Source: Thermoplasmata archaeon (lineage in GTDB: Archaea > Thermoplasmatota > E2 > UBA202 > JdFR-43). From it: a stretch of 6,013 nt of DNA. Below the pieces are notes generated by a model that saw only the letters and a list, made by a program, of their open reading frames with translations, did no database searches and was not told the origin of the DNA. The translations under genes and the position numbers were made by a program. Below, in pieces: positions 1-5,858 of the stretch (position 1 is its first letter; every line of letters starts with the position of its first letter). The stretch covers positions 1 through 6,013 of the forward strand of contig JAGGXG010000160.1 in assembly GCA_021163175.1 (NCBI GenBank), given 5' to 3'.

Positions 1-5
1 AAAAA

Positions 6-14
6 TAAATATAT
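6..14 (+). promoter_or_regulatory. TATA-like box for the coiled-coil protein–rfcL unit
   Basis: TAAATATAT within an A/T-only stretch (1-16) is centred about 26 bp upstream of ATG 36. This fits a leaderless transcript starting at that ATG, and supports the unit being transcribed from here rather than from a gene left of the window. Confidence 0.4.
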
Positions 15-35
15 TACCGCAGGTATGTGATAAAA

Positions 36-761
36 ATGGATAGCCTAACCCTTACTATATTGGTGATACTCTCCTTTCTGCTTGTGTGGTTAGGCATAAT
101 GATATTCACAACAAAGCCTGAAGAGGAAAGCGAGGAAACAAAAGAAATCCAGCAGCAGGCGATGGAAACGAAGCAACAAACTCAAAATCCTTCTCCAAAC
201 AATGGACAGAACAATGCGTTGATAGAACAATATGAAAGAAGAATTGCAGAATTGAATGAAAAGATAAGAAGCCTGGAAATGAAGCCGTCAAACGACACAC
301 TCATAGACTGGCTCGCTGACTTAAGGCGTGAGAACGAATTTTTGAAGCTGAAGCTTGCGCAAATGAATGGCTCATTGCAACCTTTCTCGAAAGAGGATGA
401 GAATTTGAAGAAGGAACTTGAAGAATATAAAGAAAAAGTTAAAAAGCTTGAGAAGGAACTTGAGGAAATGAAAGAGAATCTTGATTACTATCGTCTCATG
501 CTCAACAGGTTGCAGGGCCGTTATACAGTCATAAACAAATACAACTACAGAATGTGTATTCGCGATCCTTCTACAGGCGAATATCATTACGAGCTTGTTA
601 AACTTCCGCCAGATTTTGATCCATTCAATCCAAGCTATATAACGAAAGATGGAATTGAAGTTTATGAGGAATATGGAATAAGGATTCCGACAAAGCTTGG
701 AGACATAATAAGGCAGGAATTCAGGAAAGACATGTATGCAGAAATAGGGCTGCATAGATGA
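36..761 (+). CDS. Membrane-anchored coiled-coil protein of unknown function
   Basis: I do not recognise a named family. Counting from ATG at 36 (241 aa), residues about 4-24 form one hydrophobic membrane segment. A polar, acidic and Gln/Asn-rich linker follows (about 28-60), then heptad-like Glu/Lys/Leu coiled-coil stretches (about 62-84, 92-112 and 120-162). The C-terminal domain of about 75 residues is compact, rich in Tyr and Pro, and looks folded (GRYTVINKYNYRMCIRD, then KLPPDFDPFNPSYITKDGIE). A GTG at 27 would add three residues. ATG 36 is preferred because GTGAT (27-31) resembles the anti-SD-matching GGTGAT at the same spacing seen before the gene at 5859, and because a TATA-like box lies about 26 bp upstream. 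The stop overlaps the rfcL start (ATGA, 758-761), so the two genes are probably co-transcribed and translationally coupled. A structural or tethering role at the membrane is only an inference. Confidence 0.8.
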   Translation: MDSLTLTILVILSFLLVWLGIMIFTTKPEEESEETKEIQQQAMETKQQTQNPSPNNGQNNALIEQYERRIAELNEKIRSLEMKPSNDTLIDWLADLRRENEFLKLKLAQMNGSLQPFSKEDENLKKELEEYKEKVKKLEKELEEMKENLDYYRLMLNRLQGRYTVINKYNYRMCIRDPSTGEYHYELVKLPPDFDPFNPSYITKDGIEVYEEYGIRIPTKLGDIIRQEFRKDMYAEIGLHR

Positions 762-2047
762 ACTGGACAGAAAAATATAGACCAAAAAGCTTAAAGGATG
801 TCATAGGAAACAGAAAGGCAAAGGAAGCATTGTTACAATGGGCCAAGAAATGGCAGGAAGGAAAGCCTGATAAGAAAGCAGCTATTTTATATGGTAAAGC
901 AGGCGTGGGTAAAACAACAAGCGCCTATGCTATAGCTCATGATTTTGGATGGGAAGTTATAGAATTGAATGCAAGCGATGAAAGAAACAGAGATATTATA
1001 AGGAAAATAGCTTTGAGCGGAGCAATCCATGCAAGCATTGGTTTTGATGAGAGCTTTAAACCAGGAAGAAAAAAGCTAATAATTCTGGATGAGGCAGACA
1101 ATTTGTATGAAAAGGGAGGCGATTATGGAGGGAAAAGAGCAATAATTGAAACGATAAAGCTAACAAAACAGCCAATAGTGCTTATAGCCAACGATTACTA
1201 TGCTTTAACAAAGGGTTCAGGCATGGAATTACGCAATCTTTGCGTGCAGATAGAATTCAAACCAGTTAGCAGGCGTGAAATCGTTTCTTTGCTTCGTAAA
1301 ATTTGCAGAGCAGAAGGCATAGAAGCTGATGATGAAGCTTTGAATGAAATAGCTGCCAGAAGCAATGGAGATGTTAGAAGTGCAATAAATGATTTGCAAA
1401 GCCTTGCGTATGCCAAAAAAATAGATGCTGGCATGGTCCGCTTTCTTGGTTACAGGGATAGAGAAAAAGAAATCTTCACGGGATTGCATACGATACTCAG
1501 AGCAAAGGATATGAAGACTGCCATAAGAACAGCTTATCGACTGGATGAAAGCCCCGATAGCTTAATTTTATGGATAGATGAAAATCTCCCGCATGAATAC
1601 ATAAATCACGAAGATTTGTACAATGCCTATGAATTTCTTTCTCGCGCCGATATAATGCTCGGCAGAACATGGCGCCGCCAGTACTACGGGCTGTGGAGCT
1701 ATGCACTGGAATTGATGACTGGTGGCGTTGCAGTTGCGAAAAAGCACAGCTATGGAGGCTTTGTAAAATATTCGTTTCCAAACTGGCTCCGCGCCATGGC
1801 GGCGAGCAAGCAAAGCAGGGCAATTAAAGAAAGCATAGCAACAAAGATTGGAGCGAAAATGCATTGTTCCAAAAGAAAAGCCATGGAGATGCTTCCATAT
1901 ATAAAAAAGCTTGCTGAAGATGAAGATATAGCTTCCATATTTGAATTTAGCCACGAGGAACTTAAATTTTTGATTGGAGAAAAAGCAGAGGAGATGAAGC
2001 AGAAAGAAAAGAAAAGGATAAGCGGGAAGCAAAAAACGCTGTTTTAA
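758..2047 (+). CDS. rfcL: Replication factor C large subunit (clamp loader ATPase)
   Basis: This is the large subunit of the archaeal clamp loader, which with RfcS opens the PCNA ring and loads it on primer-template DNA in the cytoplasm. The 429 aa fall in the usual range for archaeal RfcL. The N-terminus WTEKYRPKSLKDVIGN is the classic RFC box. Walker A is GKAGVGKT (46-53), Walker B is LIILDEAD (107-114), the sensor 1 region is IAND (143-146), and the sensor 2 region is NGDVRSAINDLQ (203-214). The AAA+ core ends near 230 and is followed by a helical collar domain (about 235-410). A Lys/Glu-rich tail ends in KQKTLF, which resembles an archaeal PIP box for PCNA binding, cut short right after the first Phe. 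The start is fixed by the conserved MNWTEKYRP opening and by the 4-nt overlap with the upstream gene. No RfcS gene lies in the window. Confidence 0.96.
   Translation: MNWTEKYRPKSLKDVIGNRKAKEALLQWAKKWQEGKPDKKAAILYGKAGVGKTTSAYAIAHDFGWEVIELNASDERNRDIIRKIALSGAIHASIGFDESFKPGRKKLIILDEADNLYEKGGDYGGKRAIIETIKLTKQPIVLIANDYYALTKGSGMELRNLCVQIEFKPVSRREIVSLLRKICRAEGIEADDEALNEIAARSNGDVRSAINDLQSLAYAKKIDAGMVRFLGYRDREKEIFTGLHTILRAKDMKTAIRTAYRLDESPDSLILWIDENLPHEYINHEDLYNAYEFLSRADIMLGRTWRRQYYGLWSYALELMTGGVAVAKKHSYGGFVKYSFPNWLRAMAASKQSRAIKESIATKIGAKMHCSKRKAMEMLPYIKKLAEDEDIASIFEFSHEELKFLIGEKAEEMKQKEKKRISGKQKTLF
2031..2036 (-). terminator. Possible oligo-T terminator after the phosphoesterase gene
   Basis: The - strand carries T6 starting 8 nt after the phosphoesterase stop, followed further on by TTTTCTTTTCTTT-type tracts. 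Archaeal termination often uses such T-rich runs without a hairpin. The run lies inside the rfcL 3' end and is also explained by its Lys codons, so this is weak evidence. Confidence 0.3.
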
Positions 2048-2559
2048 AGCTCCACTATTCTTGCATCCATCTGGTGAGGATAAAGCAAAGCAACACTTCT
2101 AACACCTGTTAAATAACCACAATTCTCGCCAGGATTCAAAATCAAAGCCTTTTCTTTCCTCAAATCTTTTTTATGAGTGTGTCCATAGATAACGATATCA
2201 TATTTTGTCGCTAAAGCATCCACAATGCTTGGCATATGCGTTACCACAATTTTTTTGCCATATAGCTCAAAAGAATAGGGATCGAGATGGAACTCTCCTA
2301 TGTTCGAAAACCTTTCCTTCAAATAAAGTTTGTCGCCATCATTGTTTCCATATATTAGTAGCATATCGCAATTCAGTTTTTTAAATTCGTCTGCTGTAAA
2401 AGGTGATACAATATCGCCAGCATGAATTACAAGCTCGACATCGTTTTCATTGAAAAATTCAACTGCTTTTTTTATTGCCTCCATGTTATCATGGCTGTCA
2501 GAAATAACTCCTATTTTTGGTGTAGAAATCTTTTCATCAATAACCATTTTCTGCATCAT
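2044..2559 (-). CDS. MJ0936/YfcE-family metallophosphoesterase
   Basis: This is a calcineurin-like phosphoesterase of the small archaeal MJ0936 / bacterial YfcE type. The family uses two metal ions to hydrolyse phosphodiesters; the natural substrate is usually unknown. All metal-binding motifs are visible in 171 aa: DSHDN (21-25), HAGDI (46-50), GNND (71-74), VTH (106-108) and GHTH (126-129), followed by LNPGEN (141-146) where the family usually has NPGS. The length fits the family, apart from an N-terminal extension of about 14 residues before the first strand (KIGVISDSHDN). In-frame ATGs lie at 2559, 2556 and 2547. The first is kept because TTTATA lies about 24 bp upstream, which suggests a leaderless mRNA. 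The gene lies 33 bp after the kelch-dockerin gene on the same strand, so read-through is possible, but the function looks unrelated. Its 3' end overlaps that of rfcL by 4 nt. Confidence 0.93.
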   Translation of the reverse strand: MMQKMVIDEKISTPKIGVISDSHDNMEAIKKAVEFFNENDVELVIHAGDIVSPFTADEFKKLNCDMLLIYGNNDGDKLYLKERFSNIGEFHLDPYSFELYGKKIVVTHMPSIVDALATKYDIVIYGHTHKKDLRKEKALILNPGENCGYLTGVRSVALLYPHQMDARIVEL

Positions 2560-2578
2560 GAGATTGTAACGCAGATTG

Positions 2579-2586
2579 CTATAAAT
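2579..2586 (-). promoter_or_regulatory. TATA-like box for the phosphoesterase gene
   Basis: On the - strand this reads ATTTATAG, with TTTATA centred about 24 bp before ATG 2559. It lies in the 33-bp gap after the kelch-dockerin stop, and there is no Shine-Dalgarno before the ATG. Both points favour a separate, leaderless transcript for the phosphoesterase over simple operon membership. Confidence 0.4.
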
Positions 2587-2592
2587 GTTTAG

Positions 2593-4029
2593 CTATCCGG
2601 TCCAATGCATGGCTACGATAATCAAATCAAGCACATTGATTTCACCATCATTGTTCAAATCCACTTCCTCAGTATATTCCTCACTCCCTTCCACGGCATT
2701 AAAATGCATTGCAATGACAATCAAATCAAGCACGTTTACATGGCCGTCCATATTTATATCCCAGCATGGAAACACACTGAATTGCATTATATCACTTCTG
2801 TTTCCATTTCCATTTAAATCAATTGCATAGATATAGAATGAATATGCTCCTTCAATGTTGAATGAATCATTGAAGTAGTATATGCCATCGAAACACTTCA
2901 TTGACTCATTTATGTAGCTTCCATTTGGAATGGTTATGTTGATGAACATTGCAGATACACTATAAATTACATTGCAGGTTATGTTTAAAAAGCCAGCATG
3001 CATCTTGGATTTAAAATGAATTGAAAAAGGAGAGGCATTTAAAACAAACTGGCAAAACCTTTTGCCGCCGCCATACCAGGTGGATGGAGTGCCTTGCCAG
3101 TAATATATGCTCTCGTTTGCATAGGCGAGTCTGTTTCCCACATAGTAACCCACTGGATATGGCAATGAAGGCAAAGATTTCCATGAATCATCTGGTATGG
3201 AATAAATGTAAAAGTCATAGCCTGGACTTTCATCTGCTCCGCCACCGCTTAAGGCAAATATACAATTTTTATAGTTGCTTAAAAAATTTCCAATCCAGAG
3301 AAGGGAGGCGCCATCGCCTATCCCCCTGGAAGCTGGTAAATTGGATAAATTTTCCCATGTTTTGTTTTGTATGTTGTATCTCGAGAATTCTCCATTTGGT
3401 ATCGATTCCTCATATTCGCCTCTTAACGCATAGATATATTTTCCTGCCCAAGCAAGAGAGCAGCCATCGTCAGTAGATGACCATATGAATGGCAGTTCTT
3501 TCCATGTGTTGTTCTTTACAGAATAACACGCGAAGATTGAGCCCTTATTTTTATTTCCAATAATGCAATATATATTTCCATCATAACCGCAATAAGTCAT
3601 GGCATCTCCAGCACCCTGATCAAAGGGAGCATCTGAGAGTCTTTTCCAAGTATTGTTCTTTATGTTGTATCTGTAAAAATATCTCCTTCCATAATCCCTG
3701 TAGGATGCACCAAAAGTTATGTAGATGCTGCAATTATGATCCCATGCCATTGCAACACCATTTTTTGGTCTAGGTAAACCACTTTCAATGCCACCCCATA
3801 TTTTCAATGTTTCCCATGTGTCATTTCTTGTCTCATATTTCCAGAGATATGAAGAATTTCCCGTGCTTGCTGCCCTGATTACGTATATTGTCTCTCCCAC
3901 ACCAATAACACATTCCCCATATCCTCCCTGTTTTGGTGTTGATTCTCTTTCAATCCATTCTCCATCCCATGAATTTGAGAAGATGGGAAGAAAAATCAGG
4001 ATTGCAACAAAAACAATTTTTCCTTTCAT
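2593..4029 (-). CDS. Secreted kelch-type beta-propeller protein with Ig-like and dockerin domains
   Basis: This is a predicted exported protein of 478 aa. It has a signal peptide at about 1-20 (MKGK then a hydrophobic run ending in SNS). Residues about 21-332 hold repeats ending in Y-x5-6-[ST]W, at 66-72, 121-128, 169-176, 218-225 and 276-283; these are kelch-like blades. A sixth blade (about 287-332) could be closed by the N-terminal WIERES strand. An Ig-like beta-sandwich follows (about 335-420; GAYSFYIYAIDLNGNGN). The C-terminus is a type I dockerin with two calcium loops, DINMDGHVNVLDL (424-436) and DLNNDGEINVLDL (457-469). Dockerins bind cohesins, so the protein probably docks on an extracellular partner; the propeller may bind protein or glycan (inference). 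It has about 14 N-glycosylation sequons and 11 cysteines. The start ATG overlaps the stop of the peptidase gene (ATGA), with no nearby Shine-Dalgarno, so re-initiation after the upstream stop is likely. Confidence 0.9.
   Translation of the reverse strand: MKGKIVFVAILIFLPIFSNSWDGEWIERESTPKQGGYGECVIGVGETIYVIRAASTGNSSYLWKYETRNDTWETLKIWGGIESGLPRPKNGVAMAWDHNCSIYITFGASYRDYGRRYFYRYNIKNNTWKRLSDAPFDQGAGDAMTYCGYDGNIYCIIGNKNKGSIFACYSVKNNTWKELPFIWSSTDDGCSLAWAGKYIYALRGEYEESIPNGEFSRYNIQNKTWENLSNLPASRGIGDGASLLWIGNFLSNYKNCIFALSGGGADESPGYDFYIYSIPDDSWKSLPSLPYPVGYYVGNRLAYANESIYYWQGTPSTWYGGGKRFCQFVLNASPFSIHFKSKMHAGFLNITCNVIYSVSAMFINITIPNGSYINESMKCFDGIYYFNDSFNIEGAYSFYIYAIDLNGNGNRSDIMQFSVFPCWDINMDGHVNVLDLIVIAMHFNAVEGSEEYTEEVDLNNDGEINVLDLIIVAMHWTG
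2602..2760 (-). repeat. Duplicated dockerin calcium-loop segments (99-nt period)
   Basis: Two 60-nt segments (2701-2760 and 2602-2661) encode 20-residue calcium-loop-plus-helix units 33 residues apart in the kelch-dockerin protein. They share an exact 15-nt stretch, AATCAAATCAAGCAC on the + strand at 2620-2634 and 2719-2733, which encodes VLDLI. This is the internal duplication typical of type I dockerins. Confidence 0.85.
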
Positions 4030-5744
4030 GGAAGTTGCAGGCTCGGGTCTCCAAGCAATATGAACTGCTCCAGCGTCATCTCATAGAGTCTGTCATTGGC
4101 TTCACCAGATGCAATGTCATTGAGATAATCATGCTTTGCCTTGACAAGCATCTTTGAAGGCGTCGTCCCATGCTGATAAGCCATGAAAAAGTGCAGATTG
4201 AGATAACCAGCCTGTCCAATTGGGCCTTCTTCAGTTACAGTTGTTGTTGCGCTTTCTGTGGCGCCTATCGTCGCTATAGCGCCGCCATTTGCTTTTTTAA
4301 CCAAGCACCATGCAAAGCACGGTATATCTGGATTGCCAAACATATGATAATCGAGTTTTGCCGTCAAACAGGCATCGAAGAATATAACTGGCAGCTTATC
4401 TCCATTTTTGAGCCATAGAAGATATGGAGTGTAATATGCGATCATCCATTTGCTATTCTTGGGATATGTCCCGAATCCATACTCGAAACCATGACCGGAG
4501 TAAGATATGAATCCGCCACCATCGCTCCATATTGCATTTATTTTCCATGGAAGGAAATTGTGGAGCGAGGTTTGAATCCATACATGCTCGAAATCTTGTC
4601 TGGCGTTAGCAACAAATGCATTTACAATTTCACCTTCAGCAATATTATTCCATTTTGGGAATGTATCGCCACCCATCAAAATCAGGCGTTTAAACCATGG
4701 TTTTTCGCTGCTATTTTCATAATTTATTATTTTATTTACAACCGTTTTTGCCTCATCCATATCATGGCATGCGAGGCGGCCAACATAGAGATCAGCATAT
4801 AAATCAACTCTATCAGCATTTTCTCCTGTCTCGCCAAATTTGTTGTTTCCATTGCTATCCCATGTGCAAAAACTTCCATTGGCATCATATATGTCAGCAT
4901 AGTAATAATCAGAATACATCACATCTCCCCATATAAATGAATACACCAGTCTGCTGGGTACATGCTCAATGTCTCCAAAAAGCAAGGCATATTTTATTCC
5001 ATATTTTTCTATTGCATCTTTTAAAAATTGTTTTATTTTCTCTGGCTCATCTCTTCCATATGAATGTGTGTATATGTAGGAGAGAGAGACAACTTTTGTT
5101 TTAATCCCATTCTTTTCTTTATGTTCCGCCAGCTTGTATGCCATACTTTTAAATTCTTCAGGAGTTATAATAACCAAATCATAGAGGTTTTTCTCTGTGA
5201 TGCTGGCTTTCCTATACTCCACTTCTATTGAGATAGAGCGAGCATATTCGATTTTGTTTTCATCTGGTAAATAGCGAACAGGATAAACATGTATTGGAAG
5301 AAAAATTGTTCTGTTATCTCCATCCAATCCTGCACCAATTTTGTAGCTCATCCATGTAGATGGAAATTCATCCTGGCTAAGTTCATATTTTATTGCGCTC
5401 CCATTGTTTATTGCTCTTGGAAAAGGCATGGCGGAGATCTTTTCATTCAAATTTTCTATGCTGATTCCATTAACTCTGCATACAATTCTTTCTATCTTTG
5501 TTCCCAACGGAAATTTCAAAATTATTTTGTGCTCGGGCAGCGCCGGCATTCCCGCCGAGTATATCCGAGAGTTGCATTCATGCATGTATATTCTTCCATT
5601 CTCAATAAAGGGCTTCGAAAAATTAAGTGTTTTTTCAAACATTTCTGGTTGCATTTGTTGCAAGGGTTTTAAATGCACATTTTCTCCTGCAGCACCAAAA
5701 ATAATGAATGCAATAACAAGCAAAGACACAATTTTAGCTTTCAT
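4026..5744 (-). CDS. Secreted C25-family (gingipain-like) cysteine peptidase
   Basis: This is a predicted extracellular caspase-fold cysteine endopeptidase, 572 aa from ATG at 5744. The signal peptide is MKAKIVSLLVIAFIIFGAAG. A propeptide-C25-like region follows (about 25-180), with the typical AGMPALPEHKIILKFPLGTK segment at 64-83. The catalytic domain begins at YDLVIITPEE (188-197) and includes ALLFGDIEHVPSR (253-265). An Asp/Asn/Gly-rich, probably calcium-binding loop (about 284-308) precedes VDLYADLYVGRL (313-324). The probable dyad is His418 in FISYSGHG and Cys459 in FFDAC. The domain ends in the family's LGDPSL motif at the extreme C-terminus, so there is no dockerin, Ig-like tail or membrane anchor. 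Cleavage specificity cannot be read from the sequence. A TTG at 5753 would give three more residues, but ATG 5744 starts the MKAK signal peptide directly and matches the MKGK start of the partner gene. It is first in a two-gene unit with the kelch-dockerin gene. Confidence 0.93.
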   Translation of the reverse strand: MKAKIVSLLVIAFIIFGAAGENVHLKPLQQMQPEMFEKTLNFSKPFIENGRIYMHECNSRIYSAGMPALPEHKIILKFPLGTKIERIVCRVNGISIENLNEKISAMPFPRAINNGSAIKYELSQDEFPSTWMSYKIGAGLDGDNRTIFLPIHVYPVRYLPDENKIEYARSISIEVEYRKASITEKNLYDLVIITPEEFKSMAYKLAEHKEKNGIKTKVVSLSYIYTHSYGRDEPEKIKQFLKDAIEKYGIKYALLFGDIEHVPSRLVYSFIWGDVMYSDYYYADIYDANGSFCTWDSNGNNKFGETGENADRVDLYADLYVGRLACHDMDEAKTVVNKIINYENSSEKPWFKRLILMGGDTFPKWNNIAEGEIVNAFVANARQDFEHVWIQTSLHNFLPWKINAIWSDGGGFISYSGHGFEYGFGTYPKNSKWMIAYYTPYLLWLKNGDKLPVIFFDACLTAKLDYHMFGNPDIPCFAWCLVKKANGGAIATIGATESATTTVTEEGPIGQAGYLNLHFFMAYQHGTTPSKMLVKAKHDYLNDIASGEANDRLYEMTLEQFILLGDPSLQLP

Positions 5745-5751
5745 GCTTTCC

Positions 5752-5767
5752 AAATCTGAAAAGATTT
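5752..5767. repeat. Inverted repeat AAATCT-GAAA-AGATTT
   Basis: Perfect 6-bp arms (5752-5757 and 5762-5767) flank a 4-nt spacer just upstream of the C25 peptidase ATG. If the proximal TATA box is used, this lies between TATA and the transcription start, where an archaeal repressor could bind. If the distal box is used, it would form a weak AU hairpin in the leader. In such AT-rich DNA, chance occurrence is quite possible. Confidence 0.35.
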
Positions 5768-5772
5768 TAAAA
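5765..5772 (-). promoter_or_regulatory. Candidate proximal TATA box for the C25 peptidase unit (leaderless)
   Basis: TTTTAAAA on the - strand, preceded by an AAAAA tract that could act as BRE, is centred about 24-25 bp upstream of ATG 5744. That is the distance expected if transcription starts at the ATG itself. It competes with the stronger-looking box at 5809-5818; the sequence alone does not decide between them. Confidence 0.35.
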
Positions 5773-5806
5773 TTTTTGCGTCTCAGCTCCCTAAGTGGGA
5801 AAAAAC

Positions 5807-5818
5807 TTAAATATAAAA
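5807..5818 (+). promoter_or_regulatory. TATA-like box for the + strand secreted-protein gene
   Basis: TTAAATATAAAA resembles an archaeal TATA box, preceded by an A-rich stretch that could serve as a BRE. Its centre near 5813 predicts a transcription start near 5838-5840, giving a leader of about 20 nt that carries the AGGTGAT ribosome site. It overlaps a TATA-like element on the other strand. Confidence 0.5.
5809..5818 (-). promoter_or_regulatory. Candidate distal TATA box for the C25 peptidase unit
   Basis: On the - strand this reads TTTTATATTT, the better consensus match of two candidates. It predicts a start near 5788 and a leader of about 44 nt before ATG 5744. No convincing Shine-Dalgarno precedes that ATG (only TTTGGAAAGC), which weakens this choice relative to the proximal box at 5765-5772. 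Confidence 0.4.
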
Positions 5819-5848
5819 TTTTATTTACTTTTGTAAAAAAAATTTGAC

Positions 5849-5855
5849 AGGTGAT
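5849..5855 (+). promoter_or_regulatory. Strong Shine-Dalgarno AGGTGAT
   Basis: AGGTGAT pairs perfectly with the conserved 3' end of archaeal 16S rRNA (AUCACCUCCU). It lies 3 nt upstream of ATG 5859, which fixes the start of the truncated secreted-protein gene. It is the clearest ribosome binding site in the window. Confidence 0.8.
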
Positions 5856-5858
5856 GAA

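Noticed and set aside
27..35. GTG start adding three residues to the coiled-coil protein
   Set aside because: The GTGAT there looks like part of a ribosome site, and both the TATA distance and codon preference favour ATG 36.
372..785. Open frame of 137 codons on the - strand
   Set aside because: It is antisense to the coiled-coil gene, rich in Phe/Ile/Leu from reverse-read Lys/Glu codons, with no recognisable motif or promoter.
1792..1801. Perfect palindrome CGCCATGGCG
   Set aside because: It lies inside the rfcL coding region and is explained by Arg-Ala-Met-Ala codons. No sign of regulatory use.
1568..2032. Open frame of 154 codons on the - strand
   Set aside because: It lies wholly within rfcL, which has clear motifs and reading frame. 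The antisense translation looks like low-quality shadow sequence.
2602..2760. Spaced 15-nt direct repeat as a CRISPR or mobile-element trace
   Set aside because: There are only two copies, in frame, encoding the conserved dockerin calcium-loop helix.
4020..4040. Peptidase and kelch-dockerin genes as one protein split by a frameshift
   Set aside because: The second gene starts with its own signal peptide and the first ends on the natural LGDPSL terminus, so these are two separate genes.
5745..5753. TTG start adding three residues to the C25 peptidase
   Set aside because: The ATG at 5744 begins a normal MKAK signal peptide, fits the proximal TATA spacing, and parallels the MKGK start of the next gene.
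5404..5847. Open frame of 147 codons on the + strand
   Set aside because: It is antisense to the peptidase prodomain and signal peptide and runs through the promoter region. No ribosome site or family resemblance.
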